A stretch of DNA of 64,000 bases from CAZVNZ01 sp964628515 (GCA_964628515.1 CAZVNZ010000004.1:70755-134754), one strand, 5' to 3'; counted from the first letter of the stretch, positions 1 to 8,606 are shown. Notes: generated by a model from the letters alone, not told the origin. A program made the numbers and translations.

Positions 1-269
1 AGCAGTATTTTAGAGTTTATACAAGAAAATTTAAAGGGGGGGCTACACGCAGAGCAGTCGGAGCAACAGTAGGATTAGCGGAAAATATCAGTAGAATTAG
101 CTGCAGACAACAGTAGGATTAGCAAGAGGCGTAGAAATTGCAAGGAAAACGCGCTTATATATCAGGCAACAGATAAATAAGTTAAGTATTATCTATTTTC
201 TTAAGTCCTTAGCCATTAAATCCTCTACGAAAAATCGAGCCGTAAAAAACCTAAATAAGCCTACAAACC
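1..269. other. Window edge, no confident gene
   Basis: The first frame is open from base 1 to a TAG at 70-72 and could be the last 23 codons of a gene that starts outside the window, but there is nothing to identify it. Bases 66-123 hold a short direct repeat, CAGTAGGATTAGC, present twice exactly and once as a variant. From about 180 to 269 I see only A/T-rich spacer. Confidence 0.3.
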
Positions 270-731
270 CTAACACAACCGCTGTTTATCCGAAATTGTA
301 TTTACAATATGCCCAAGAGCAAACACACCGCAAGCCACAATAAGCCATATATTATACAGCCACAAACCGCAAAAAGCAAAAACCCCAACGGGCAAAATTG
401 CAAGGGGTATGGGTATAAAAAATAAATCGTCGTATAAATTTACATAGTATCTTTCGCTTTTAACATACCTTATCCAACAGTAAAAATATGCCCCCATTAA
501 AATGAGCATAACTATAAAAAAGGGATTAATAACCACTTCTTCATCATTTCCGCTAAATATAAGTATTATTACACAGCCTACCTGTCCCGTGCGTTCTATT
601 ATAGAAAATGGTTCGTATTTTTTATTATTATCTGTTTTCTTTAAGTTTTTAGGGGGAAACAAAAACATAATTACTATGCTTGGGGCAATCATTAGTACGG
701 CTATTAGTGTGCCTATTACGGAAAAACCCAT
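270..731 (-). CDS. Small polytopic membrane protein, unknown function
   Basis: The product is a 153-aa integral membrane protein with about four to five hydrophobic segments (roughly residues 5-25, 48-61, 70-89 and 103-143). A cytosolic-looking charged stretch, PPKNLKKTDNNKK, follows the first segment. The start is supported by AAGGAGC seven bases upstream of the ATG. The pattern of a first helix, a PPKN turn and a GxxGC second helix resembles uncharacterised small membrane proteins common in Clostridia, but I cannot attach a function. It is transcribed alone, divergently from the SGNH hydrolase that follows. Confidence 0.6.
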   Translation of the reverse strand: MGFSVIGTLIAVLMIAPSIVIMFLFPPKNLKKTDNNKKYEPFSIIERTGQVGCVIILIFSGNDEEVVINPFFIVMLILMGAYFYCWIRYVKSERYYVNLYDDLFFIPIPLAILPVGVFAFCGLWLYNIWLIVACGVFALGHIVNTISDKQRLC

Positions 732-795
732 TATTTGCTCCTTAAAAACATTTTAAACTTTTTTAAAGTTTAAAAACAAATTACCGCAAAGTGAT

Positions 796-824
796 TTGAA
801 GTATTCTACATTAAATGATACAAT
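796..824 (+). promoter_or_regulatory. Sigma-A type promoter
   Basis: TTGAAG (796-801), a 17-base spacer and TACAAT (819-824) lie 77 bases before the start of the SGNH hydrolase gene. This is a pattern match only. Confidence 0.5.
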
Positions 825-901
825 AGTAGCTAAAGTATGTCAACGAGGTACTGCCTAAATTCCAAAAATTACAGAAATGCTTAAATAAGAGGGACGGTGC
901 A

Positions 902-1663
902 ATGTCTATTGAGGTTATATTAAACGGGTTAGCAGATATATTTGTATTTTTAATGATTGCCGGAGGTTTAATCGGTGTTTGTTTGTTTTTTTATTTCAGA
1001 GGCAGATACATTCCAAAAGTACCGCCACCAAAACCCAATACCATACGCATTGCCTGTGTGGGAGACAGCGTAACTTTTGGGGCAATGGTTAAAATTCGCA
1101 GAAAAAACTGCTATCCTGCCAAACTTCAAGAAATGCTGGGGGATAAATACAGCGTGGGCAATTTTGGGGCAAACTCCCATACCGTACAAAAAACCGGAGA
1201 TTTTTCTTATTGGAATCACATTTACTTTAAAAAAAGTGCGGAGTACGAGCCAAATATTGTACTGCTTATGTTAGGCTCAAACGACAGCAAGCACCATAAT
1301 TTTACGGATGTAGATGCCTATATTGCCGATTACAAGGAAATTGTAACCTATTATTTAAACTTAGATTGCAAACCCAAACTTTGTATACTAACCTCCCCTT
1401 GCGCTTATAGCTTAAAAGAAGGGGCAAAAGTCAACTACGATATAAGCAACGATAATATAAATTTAATGGTAACAGCCCTTAAAGCCTTAGCACAAGAGCT
1501 AAACTTGCCTGTAATCGATATTAACAAACTGACAAGCACCCACAAAGACTGGTTTACTTTTGACGGTGTACACCCTGATGCGCAAGGGGCTAATGCCATT
1601 GCTAGAGAGGTGTACTACACCTTGATTAACAACCAAAGCCAAAACCAAACTAAGAGTGCATAG
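902..1663 (+). CDS. Membrane-anchored SGNH/GDSL hydrolase
   Basis: This is a probable esterase or lipase of the SGNH family, tethered to the outer face of the membrane. Residues 10-33 form one hydrophobic helix followed by a proline-rich linker (PPPKP). The catalytic blocks follow: GDSVTFG at 54-60 (nucleophile Ser56), a Gly/Asn block at GANSHT (89-94), GSND at 125-128 (oxyanion Asn127) and DGVHPD at 221-226, where Asp221 and His224 complete the triad. Residues 57-253 are about the usual length of one SGNH domain. The substrate cannot be told from sequence; carbohydrate O-acetyl groups or acyl esters are typical for the family. It stands as a single gene behind its own promoter. Confidence 0.85.
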   Translation: MSIEVILNGLADIFVFLMIAGGLIGVCLFFYFRGRYIPKVPPPKPNTIRIACVGDSVTFGAMVKIRRKNCYPAKLQEMLGDKYSVGNFGANSHTVQKTGDFSYWNHIYFKKSAEYEPNIVLLMLGSNDSKHHNFTDVDAYIADYKEIVTYYLNLDCKPKLCILTSPCAYSLKEGAKVNYDISNDNINLMVTALKALAQELNLPVIDINKLTSTHKDWFTFDGVHPDAQGANAIAREVYYTLINNQSQNQTKSA

Positions 1664-1706
1664 CCTTACTGTTCCCTCTTTTATCATCATCACACTAATA
1701 AAAAAG

Positions 1707-2315
1707 CTAAAGTTTAATGCTTGCCTCCGCTTCTTCTAAAGTGGCGTAGCCCCTTTGTTTTACCGTGTTTGCAAGCATTTGCTCTGCCATATTTACCTCT
1801 TGTGCAAGTAAATTGTTTATGTGGTTTATGTACTCTTTTAACGTGTTTTTAGAGTAGGTAAAAAGCTCCCCTCGCAGGTAAGTTTCAAAGGAGGTAACCT
1901 CGGCGGTGTCCTCTTTGGAATATAGAGGTCTGCCCATTTGAGCAAGTTTTGGGTATTTTTGCCGTATTTCTTCATTCCATTTTAGTTGGGCGTCTATTAT
2001 TGTGGCTACAAGCTCCTTTTTTTCTCTGCTTACCACCGGCAAAAGCCGTTTTAGCTTTAAAAATTCCTCGGGATAGGCGTTGCTTAGCATGTATGCGTAT
2101 TTTTCCGTAATTAAATTGGTGTTGTTATTGTATGCCGTGGTAACATCGCCGTAGTAGCTCTTTAGGGTTGCTTCGTTCCATGTGTAAAACTGGCTTTCTC
2201 TGTGCAACTTAAAGCAGGTAAATTCCTTGGCATAATCGGCTTTTTTGCTTTTACCGTTTACTCCTTCAAACATCTTCCATTCGATGTTTATTATTTTTTG
2301 AATATATTCTCTCAT
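1707..2315 (-). CDS. DUF4125 family protein
   Basis: This is a 202-aa soluble protein that I recognise as DUF4125-like from its conserved pattern: an N-terminal IINIEWKMFEGVN segment, SQFYTWNEATLKSYYGD in the middle, EKYAYM, then GRPLYSKEDT and the TYLRGELFTYS block. No catalytic motif is known to me for this family and no signal peptide or membrane segment is present. The start has a GAGG site about nine bases upstream. It converges with the SGNH gene and is divergent from the MFS unit. The family assignment is from memory. Confidence 0.7.
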   Translation of the reverse strand: MREYIQKIINIEWKMFEGVNGKSKKADYAKEFTCFKLHRESQFYTWNEATLKSYYGDVTTAYNNNTNLITEKYAYMLSNAYPEEFLKLKRLLPVVSREKKELVATIIDAQLKWNEEIRQKYPKLAQMGRPLYSKEDTAEVTSFETYLRGELFTYSKNTLKEYINHINNLLAQEVNMAEQMLANTVKQRGYATLEEAEASIKL

Positions 2316-2451
2316 AACTTTTTCCTCAAAAAAACTATTAAGTTGCTACCCTATAATATGATGATAAAACAAAGAAATCTAAAAGTAAAGAATAAATTTA
2401 GGTATTTTGTATTACTTCTTGCAAAAAAAATCAATGTTTACAAATTAATCG

Positions 2452-2480
2452 TTGACAAATATTTTTATTTATGCTATTTT
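2452..2480 (+). promoter_or_regulatory. Strong promoter before 31-aa ORF
   Basis: A perfect -35 hexamer TTGACA (2452-2457) is followed after 17 bases by TATTTT (2475-2480). It would start a transcript near 2487 that includes the small ORF and the terminator at 2655-2690. Confidence 0.6.
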
Positions 2481-2522
2481 TAAATAGCTTTTTAGCACAA
2501 ACCAAAGTATTTGAGGTAGTGT

Positions 2523-2618
2523 ATGAAAAATTATTCTGTACAAGTACATAGTCTCCTTATTAGCTTTATTATTAACCTCCTTATAGGCACAGGCAATAAT
2601 AGGGTTATTTTACGGTGA
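2523..2618 (+). CDS. 31-aa small hydrophobic peptide
   Basis: An ATG with a GAGGT site five bases upstream opens a 31-codon ORF ending in TGA. The product starts MKNYSVQVH, has a hydrophobic centre (LLISFIINLLIG) and a basic end. It sits between its own strong promoter and a canonical terminator, in the 400-base gap before the MFS transporter. It could be an independent membrane micropeptide, a type I toxin-like peptide, or an upstream ORF regulating read-through into the transporter gene. Nothing in the sequence decides between these; coding status rests on the ribosome site and the flanking signals. Confidence 0.45.
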   Translation: MKNYSVQVHSLLISFIINLLIGTGNNRVILR

Positions 2619-2654
2619 TGACACAAGGCACAAAAAGCGTAAAACTAAGTATAC

Positions 2655-2690
2655 AAACCCTTTATTGCAAAATTGATAAAGGGTTTTTTA
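2655..2690 (+). terminator. Rho-independent terminator or attenuator
   Basis: An 11-bp perfect stem (AAACCCTTTAT at 2655-2665 with its complement at 2676-2686) is followed by a run of six T. It lies between the 31-aa ORF and the MFS start only 35 bases further on. No clear separate promoter is visible in that space, so the transporter may depend on read-through. Confidence 0.8.
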
Positions 2691-2724
2691 TTTATAGAGT
2701 ATAAAAATTATAGGAGGACAGAAA

Positions 2725-3930
2725 ATGAAAAAAAATAGCGGAATGTTTACGGTTATTGCAGCAATAGCAATACAACTGTGTTTGGGGGTTGCGTATATAT
2801 GGAGCGTGTTTCAAACGGGTATTGCTCAAAGCATTTTTAACGGAGACAACGCACAAGCAAGCCTAACCTTTTCCATACTTTTATCCACACTAACCATAGG
2901 CAGTGTTATAGGAGGTAAGTTAGCGGCTAAATACACCACAAGAATGGTGGTTATAATAGGCGGAATTATTTTAAGTGCAGGATTTTTCTTAGCATCTTTT
3001 GTTACACCCGAAACTTCTCTTATGCTGTGGCTTACCTACGGTGTTATGGGTGGCGTGGGTATGGGCTTTACCTATTCTACAACCATTGCCTGTGCGCAAA
3101 AGTGGTTTCCCAGGAAAAAAGGGCTTGTTACAGGTGTAATTGTGGCGGCGCTAGGTTTTGGCGGAGTAATATTTACCCCTGTTATAGAAAGTTTAATTAC
3201 AGCCTTTGGGGGTACAGGAGTGGGCGAGCCCAAAACCTTTATGGTACTTAGCGGAATTTTCTTAGTGGTATGCACGGTTGGCGGTTTTTTTATGAAAGCA
3301 CCCAAAGAGGAGCAATCAAGCGTAAACGTTGCCACCAACGATTTTACTCCAAAACAAATGCTTAAATCGAATAAGTTTTATTTAATAACCATTACATTTA
3401 TGCTTGCCTGCATGGGCGGACTTATGATGATTGGTTTTGCAAAACCCATAGCGGTTGCAAAAGGGCTGGGAGAAACCGCAACCATCGGTGTGCTGTTAAT
3501 ATCCATGTTTAACTCGGTGGGCAGACTACTTTGGGGTATTATTTCGGACAAATTAGGCAGAATAAACACAATACTTGTGCTACTTACAGGCACCGTTATA
3601 CTATCTTTAATGGTAAACATTGCAACAGGATGGTTGATATATGTACTTATAGGAGTTATAGGCTTTTTCTACGGTGGTTTGCTTAGCACCTTCCCCTCCC
3701 TTACGGCAGATATGTTTGGCGCTAAAAATATGGCTACAAACTACGGTTTTGTACTCCTTGGGTTTGGTGCAGGGGCGGTTATATCCTCCCAAATTGCAGG
3801 GTACTACAAAAATATTGCGGCAACGGATATAAACTTAATGTTTCCGGCGTTTGTAATAGCCTCCGTATGTGCGGCGGTGGGCATATTGCTTATGGTTGTA
3901 CTTAAAAAAACGGCTAAAAAAACCGCATAA
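2725..3930 (+). CDS. OFA-family MFS transporter
   Basis: A 401-aa major facilitator with about twelve membrane helices. The N-terminus IQLCLGVAYIWSVFQTGI is the signature opening of the oxalate/formate antiporter (OFA) subfamily, and the helix 4-5 region (GVGMGFTYSTTIACAQKWFPRKKG) carries the family's R/K-rich loop after helix 4. A central cytoplasmic loop (about residues 193-212) separates the two six-helix halves. OFA members exchange small organic anions such as oxalate/formate, lactate or pyruvate, but the substrate here cannot be read from sequence. GGAGG lies eight bases before the ATG. It follows a terminator-bounded 31-aa ORF, which suggests attenuation control. Confidence 0.85.
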   Translation: MKKNSGMFTVIAAIAIQLCLGVAYIWSVFQTGIAQSIFNGDNAQASLTFSILLSTLTIGSVIGGKLAAKYTTRMVVIIGGIILSAGFFLASFVTPETSLMLWLTYGVMGGVGMGFTYSTTIACAQKWFPRKKGLVTGVIVAALGFGGVIFTPVIESLITAFGGTGVGEPKTFMVLSGIFLVVCTVGGFFMKAPKEEQSSVNVATNDFTPKQMLKSNKFYLITITFMLACMGGLMMIGFAKPIAVAKGLGETATIGVLLISMFNSVGRLLWGIISDKLGRINTILVLLTGTVILSLMVNIATGWLIYVLIGVIGFFYGGLLSTFPSLTADMFGAKNMATNYGFVLLGFGAGAVISSQIAGYYKNIAATDINLMFPAFVIASVCAAVGILLMVVLKKTAKKTA

Positions 3931-4000
3931 TTTAATATTGCTTTTAACCTACGCATTTGTTACTATTAATACAAATAATTAATTATAAGGGAGGTAACAA

Positions 4001-4639
4001 ATGAAGACGGTTGTATGTTTCGGAGATTCCAACACCTGGGGCTATGATGCTAACGGTGGTGCAAGATTTCCCAAAAACGTAAGATGGGCAGGCAAGCTAA
4101 GTAAACTTTTAGGGGAGGATTATGATGTTTGCGAGGAAGGCTTAAACGGGCGCACCTCCGCATTTAGCGACCCTTTAGAGCCACACAGAAACGGTGCAAA
4201 ACACATCGAGGAATGTATGCTTGTAAACGCACCCGTGGATTTACTTATAATAGCCTTAGGCACAAACGACAGCAAGGTGCATTTAGCCCAAACGGAGTAC
4301 ACCATATGCAAAGGCATAGAAGTTTTGCTTAAGCTAACCCAAAAAGCGGAGTACGGCAATGGCAAGCCACCGGAGATATTAATCGTATCACCTGTGGAAA
4401 TAGGGGATAACGTGCTTGACACATGGCTTAAAGAAGTGCTTGACGAAAAAAGCATTGCAAAAGTAAAGAAGCTCCCCCCTTTATATGAGGCGCTTGCAAA
4501 AGCCTATGGTTGTTACTTTTTGGATGCCTCCCTTTACGCAAAACCCACCAAGGCAGATGCGGTGCATTTGGACGAGGCAGCCCACGGCGCCATAGCAGAC
4601 GCTGTTGCAAGTAAAATAAAAGAAATTTTTAATGGGTGA
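4001..4639 (+). CDS. Cytosolic SGNH/GDSL hydrolase (arylesterase-like)
   Basis: A 212-aa single-domain SGNH hydrolase without signal peptide. Block I is GDSNTWGYD with nucleophile Ser10, the Gly block is GLNGRTS (47-53), GTND gives Asn89, and DAVHL provides Asp186 and His189. The GDSNTWGYD opening and the GLNGRT block are typical of the tesA/arylesterase-like branch that includes acetyl-xylan and aryl esterases. GGGAGG lies before the ATG. It is unrelated in domain layout to the membrane-tethered SGNH protein 2.3 kb upstream, so the window carries two separate members of the superfamily. Confidence 0.85.
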   Translation: MKTVVCFGDSNTWGYDANGGARFPKNVRWAGKLSKLLGEDYDVCEEGLNGRTSAFSDPLEPHRNGAKHIEECMLVNAPVDLLIIALGTNDSKVHLAQTEYTICKGIEVLLKLTQKAEYGNGKPPEILIVSPVEIGDNVLDTWLKEVLDEKSIAKVKKLPPLYEALAKAYGCYFLDASLYAKPTKADAVHLDEAAHGAIADAVASKIKEIFNG

Positions 4640-4640
4640 T

Positions 4641-4725
4641 GATGGTGGTGAGACTACCACCATCAACCATAACTAAAAAGGGCTATCCGTAACGCAAAGT
4701 AGGTTTGCGTGGGTAGCCTTTCTTT
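4641..4725. terminator. Bidirectional terminator region, two hairpins
   Basis: A perfect 9-bp hairpin (GATGGTGGT at 4641-4649 with ACCACCATC at 4656-4664) is followed by a longer one (GGCTATCC at 4681-4688 with GGGTAGCC at 4711-4718, inner stem ACGCAAA/TTTGCGT). The second is flanked by A-runs and T-runs, as expected for a terminator shared by two converging genes. Confidence 0.7.
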
Positions 4726-4741
4726 ATTTGGAAAAAAATTG

Positions 4742-5737
4742 TTACAGCACAAGCTGACTTAAGGGTTTTCCCATAGTATCTGCAATTTGAGCAAGTTTAG
4801 CCACCGCAAAAATAGAGTCGTCGTACCCTGTTTCCGCAAAATAGTAGTGTCCGCTTGCCTCCACCCCTAAAACCGCATCATTTTCCTTAATGGCACGTTG
4901 CATAAAGGTGTACCCTGTTTTAGAGCTAATGGCAACAACTCCAAGCCCGGATGCTATTTTCTTTACTGCATTACTGCACTTTTCGTCGTATACCACGCAA
5001 TCATTTTCTTTTAGATAGTCTTTTGCAAACACGCCAAACACATTTTCGCTGTTAAGTACCTGCCCTTTTTCGTCTATAAATGTAACCCTTCCGGCATCAC
5101 TACTAAAATAAACACCCATGTATGCCTCGTGCTTTAAGGTGTCCTCGCAAAACTGCAAAAGCTCCCCTTTGGTGCATATAACCTCGTGCCCCAAAGCAGT
5201 TAGAATAGGGGGCACGTAGTCCTCCAGCAAGGTATTTGCGCAGTCAAAAACTATTTTTAGCTTGCCCTTTTTAACCTTCATAAAAACGTCTCGCAAATAC
5301 TCTTTTTTATAATCTCGCATTGCCTTGTATTCCCCCTTTAAAAAGGGAAAATTTACCTTTTCTATGGTGCTTCGTATCTTTTGGATTTCCTCGGGAGTTA
5401 CATAATAATCTTGATAAATTATTTTAAACCCGTTGTACTCGCTTTTGCTGTTCCCCCCCGTTACCATTACCCCAAGTGGTATGCCGTAATGTGCTTTTGC
5501 AAAGGTAAAAACCGGTGTGGGCGCATTGCCCATATCGTATGCCTTTGCTCCGCCTGTTTGCAACCCTTCTATTAGCTTTTCTTTTAGTGCCGGTGTAGAG
5601 GCTCGCAGGTCTCCACACACAAGCACCTCCTTTTCCTCTCTTATATAGGCTATTGCTCTGCCTATTTTATATGCGGTTGCATCTGTAAATTCGTAGCTGT
5701 ATAAACCTCGTATATCACAGTCTTTATAGATGCTCAT
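4742..5737 (-). CDS. Phosphohexomutase-like protein lacking the catalytic serine
   Basis: This is a 331-aa relative of phosphomannomutase/phosphoglucomutase. Recognisable pieces are the N-terminal DIRGLY (8-13), GDLRASTPAL (42-51), the YNGFK after the active loop (101-105), FDCANTLLEDYVP (164-175) and VEASGH (292-297, the sugar-binding loop). The active loop, normally TASHNP, reads TGGNSK at 93-98, so the phospho-serine is Gly95. The metal loop, normally DGDADR, reads SSDAGR at 212-217, losing two of three Asp ligands. The C-terminal fourth domain is absent (family usually about 450 aa). It is probably a non-catalytic pseudoenzyme or one with a changed function. GGGAG precedes the ATG; no frameshift is visible. 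Confidence 0.8.
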   Translation of the reverse strand: MSIYKDCDIRGLYSYEFTDATAYKIGRAIAYIREEKEVLVCGDLRASTPALKEKLIEGLQTGGAKAYDMGNAPTPVFTFAKAHYGIPLGVMVTGGNSKSEYNGFKIIYQDYYVTPEEIQKIRSTIEKVNFPFLKGEYKAMRDYKKEYLRDVFMKVKKGKLKIVFDCANTLLEDYVPPILTALGHEVICTKGELLQFCEDTLKHEAYMGVYFSSDAGRVTFIDEKGQVLNSENVFGVFAKDYLKENDCVVYDEKCSNAVKKIASGLGVVAISSKTGYTFMQRAIKENDAVLGVEASGHYYFAETGYDDSIFAVAKLAQIADTMGKPLSQLVL

Positions 5738-5752
5738 TTACTATCTCCCTTG

Positions 5753-6298
5753 TTATATCATATTTTTTCCCAATGTAAATAATTTTTCTTTGTATAGCTC
5801 TTTAGTGTCCTCCGCCCGCAAATCCTCTCCGGACATTGCGTAAGACATTACATATTCCACACCTAAAAGCTCGCATATGGTTTTTATGGTGGCTTCTATT
5901 AAATTATAGCCGGAGCTTTCGTTATCTCCACCGCCGTAGGTGGAAATAACCCCTAATTTTTTGCCTTTCCAAATATCTGTACCCAATGCGTAAAATCTGT
6001 CTATGCACGCCTTAATTTGAGAGGGCATGGAAAACCAGTAAACAGGCATGGCAAGCACTATAAAGTCCGCCTCTTCAATGCAGGGGTAAATTTCTTGCAT
6101 ATCGTCCTTTTGTATACAGTATCTTTGCCCAAATCCGCAGTAGTTGCACCCCTTGCAACCATGCACTTCCTTTTCGCTTAGCTTAAACTTGGTTACGGTG
6201 TTGGAGTTATACTCAAGCCCTCTTAAGTATTCGTCCAAAATTAACTCGGTTGCGCTGTTAAATTCCTTAGGACTTCCTAAAATAGCTACTACATTCAT
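5753..6298 (-). CDS. Flavodoxin-like NAD(P)H-dependent oxidoreductase
   Basis: A 181-aa FMN-binding protein of the NADPH-dependent FMN reductase / iron-sulfur flavoprotein type. It opens with MNVVAILGSPK, where GSP begins the phosphate loop, followed by a CKGCNYC motif, a third downstream Cys and the KDDM segment typical of the family, then MPVYW for FMN contact. I start it at the ATG at 6298 rather than 22 codons further out, because AGGAGG lies just before it and the ATG overlaps the stop of the preceding nucleotidase gene as ATGA, a sign of translational coupling. A role in anaerobic redox metabolism is likely; no substrate can be given. Confidence 0.8.
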   Translation of the reverse strand: MNVVAILGSPKEFNSATELILDEYLRGLEYNSNTVTKFKLSEKEVHGCKGCNYCGFGQRYCIQKDDMQEIYPCIEEADFIVLAMPVYWFSMPSQIKACIDRFYALGTDIWKGKKLGVISTYGGGDNESSGYNLIEATIKTICELLGVEYVMSYAMSGEDLRAEDTKELYKEKLFTLGKNMI

Positions 6299-8205
6299 TT
6301 GTTTTGCCTCCTTCGTTTTATGCGTCTTACAACTCTGTATATTATAAACGCTATTAATAAACAAATACCAAAAAATATTAAGTAAACCACGATTGCAAAG
6401 GTATTTGTATTTTTAAAGTAATCCGCCGTGCCGTAAAGCTCTGTTTTTGTTTGCTTTGCACTTTGGTACTGCTGAGGTATCTCCCCGTTAAATGTGCTTA
6501 GGTAATTAGAAAGGCTCGTCCATTCTTTTAGCTCTCTGCCTTCATCATCATGTAAAATAGCGACATTTAAATCGGTTAGGGGCACACCGTTTTTATCCCG
6601 TGGTTGCACCGAAATTATGCCTTTTGTAGTGTCCGTAATAAGCCCTGCCATCTGCCCTATGTATATACTGCAAATTACTCCGTACAGTTTTTTATCGTCC
6701 ACACTAACCCATTGCCCGTTTTCTAAAACCTCCACATCCACCACTCTGTTTAGTATTAATCTGCTTTTATTAAAGGTGTACCGCAAACCCGAAAAGTAAA
6801 ACTCCGCCTCCACTATCATGGGGGAAATGGAAACATCCACCTCGCACAGTTTTTTAAGCTCCTCCCCGGTTACGAAAAATTCCACTAATGGAAAGCCTTT
6901 GCTTTTGTCTTTTGGGCTTTCTCCTAAAGAAAGTATATTGTAGGCGTCCGACTCAAGCACATCTCCTTTATATATGGTTTCTCGTATCAAGCCAAAGTTT
7001 ACCGCAGAAATTGTGGCGGTGCTGTCCGATTTTTTAATTTCGTTTAAATAGCCGTCCGTTATAATATCTGCAATATTCAGGTTGCCGTAGCCGTTGGTGT
7101 AGGGGTTGCTTAATCCAAAAGTTGCGGTTGTCAGTTTGCCGTCGTAGCTTCTGCCCATGCCGTCTAAATGCTCTTTTTGCACTAAATCCTTAAATGTGTT
7201 TGCGGATTTTAGTATTTCTTTGTCTTCCGGTGTGATGCTACCTGTATGTATAAGCTCGTATCTTGTTTGCTTAATCTTTTCTCCTACCTCTATTTCAAGT
7301 ACACCCAAAGCCTGTGCATTAAAGCCGGCGGACACTATTTTTGTATTGTTTACCTCTATGGGCTTTTCCAAATATGTGTGAGTATGACCGCTAATAATTA
7401 CGTCTATGCCCTCTACTTCTTTAGCAAGGGCAACATCTTCGGAAGTGTCCACATCCACGTTTGTACCACCGTGAGACAGGGCAATAATAACCTGTGCCCC
7501 CTCCTCTTTAAGTGCTTTTACAGCACGCTTTGCAGCCTCTTTGGAGTTTTCAAACTCCACCGGTGCGGCGGTTACTGTAAAGCTTTGGGCTTGCTCGCCA
7601 ATTATGCCGAAAAGCCCTACTTTAATGCCGTTTTTTTCTATTATTGTATACTCTTTGCCACCTATTTGCTCTACTGCGCTTTTTAATTCCTGCGCCTCTT
7701 TTGCCTCGGGATAAATTAAGTTGGCAACAAGCAGCTGCGGAGGGTTTTTTGCGCTTAGTAATGCGGATGCAAGGGCGGAAGGCCCGTAGTCAAATTCGTG
7801 ATTACCAAGGGTGGTGGCATCAAACCCCATTTCCCCCATTAAAGTTAAATCGGGGGAATGCTCTTCAAAAATAAAGTTATAAAAAGTACCCATAGAAAAA
7901 TCCCCTGCATCCAAAAGCAAAGAATTTTCGCTACGCTCCTCGTCTATTGCCGTTTTAAGCCTGCTGTATCCGGCAATTTCCGCAGTCTCTCCTGCAAGTG
8001 CCGTTTTAAAGGGCAAAATTGCCGAGTGCATATCGTGGGTAAATAATATTTTTAGTGATTGTGCGCTTTGTGTGTCTTGTGCACTTTGGGTAGTTTGCGT
8101 GCCTTGTGCCCCTTGGGTATCTTGCGCAAAAGAAATTGATGCCGTGCCAAAAATAGTTACGGCAGATAATATAAAGCATAATGCTATTTTAAAAAGTTTT
8201 TTCAT
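6295..8205 (-). CDS. Membrane-anchored 5'-nucleotidase / UDP-sugar hydrolase family
   Basis: A 636-aa extracellular metallophosphoesterase. A signal peptide (about 1-27) is followed by a short low-complexity Gln/Thr/Ala linker (28-50). The two-metal catalytic domain shows D58xH60, GD (101-102), GNHE (134-137), SHGG and SGHTH. The C-terminal nucleotidase domain (about 330-560) carries the conserved NIADIITDGYL segment. Residues about 600-622 form a membrane helix followed by a basic tail, so it is tethered at the cell surface by its C-terminus, replacing an LPxTG signal. Family members release phosphate and nucleosides from external nucleotides. GGAGG lies before the ATG. It is coupled to the flavodoxin-like gene downstream. 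Confidence 0.88.
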   Translation of the reverse strand: MKKLFKIALCFILSAVTIFGTASISFAQDTQGAQGTQTTQSAQDTQSAQSLKILFTHDMHSAILPFKTALAGETAEIAGYSRLKTAIDEERSENSLLLDAGDFSMGTFYNFIFEEHSPDLTLMGEMGFDATTLGNHEFDYGPSALASALLSAKNPPQLLVANLIYPEAKEAQELKSAVEQIGGKEYTIIEKNGIKVGLFGIIGEQAQSFTVTAAPVEFENSKEAAKRAVKALKEEGAQVIIALSHGGTNVDVDTSEDVALAKEVEGIDVIISGHTHTYLEKPIEVNNTKIVSAGFNAQALGVLEIEVGEKIKQTRYELIHTGSITPEDKEILKSANTFKDLVQKEHLDGMGRSYDGKLTTATFGLSNPYTNGYGNLNIADIITDGYLNEIKKSDSTATISAVNFGLIRETIYKGDVLESDAYNILSLGESPKDKSKGFPLVEFFVTGEELKKLCEVDVSISPMIVEAEFYFSGLRYTFNKSRLILNRVVDVEVLENGQWVSVDDKKLYGVICSIYIGQMAGLITDTTKGIISVQPRDKNGVPLTDLNVAILHDDEGRELKEWTSLSNYLSTFNGEIPQQYQSAKQTKTELYGTADYFKNTNTFAIVVYLIFFGICLLIAFIIYRVVRRIKRRRQNK

Positions 8206-8222
8206 AGGTTACCTCCAAACAA

Positions 8223-8606
8223 CTAATCTGAAATTAGTTCTATCATACCTAAATTATTATTATATAACATTACCGTATTACTATTTTCAAACAATATATT
8301 TGGGGTTTGCTCCCCCATAACAGTATAGCCTTGTACTTGTAAATTTAATATTTCTCTGTTTAAGCTGTTTGTTTTATAGCAAATGTGATACACTCCGGCG
8401 CCTTGTTTTGCAAGTAATTCGTTTTGCATTGTGCCATTTGTTTTAGGAGAGGCTAATTCTATTAAAACACCGTCCTTTTCAACTAAGGCAAGGTATAGTC
8501 CGTCATGTAAAATAACATCTGTTTTTACCGCAAAACCAAGTTTTTGCAGTTGGGTTATTCCTTCGTCTATATTTTGCACTAAATGTCCAAAGTGGTGTAT
8601 TTCCAT
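8223..8606 (-). CDS. VOC (glyoxalase/dioxygenase fold) protein
   Basis: A 127-aa protein with two beta-alpha-beta-beta-beta modules. It opens with IHHFGHLVQNIDEGI, has VLIELASP at the end of module one, GVYHICYKTN opening module two, and ends GMIELIS. The metal ligand positions look intact: His near residue 4, Glu in IELASP, His in YHICY and Glu in MIELI. This resembles methylmalonyl-CoA epimerase or lactoylglutathione lyase-like proteins, but the substrate is unknown. It has a GAGG site and lies 17 bases upstream of the nucleotidase gene and 15 bases downstream of the GNAT gene, so it may be co-transcribed with both. Confidence 0.75.
   Translation of the reverse strand: MEIHHFGHLVQNIDEGITQLQKLGFAVKTDVILHDGLYLALVEKDGVLIELASPKTNGTMQNELLAKQGAGVYHICYKTNSLNREILNLQVQGYTVMGEQTPNILFENSNTVMLYNNNLGMIELISD

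Noticed and set aside
64..123. Triple CAGTAGGATTAGC-like repeat
   Set aside because: Only two exact short copies at the window edge; too little to call an iteron or other element.
7246..7686. 146-codon ORF on the plus strand
   Set aside because: It is the complement of the nucleotidase gene, with no ribosome site and Cys/Tyr-rich junk composition.
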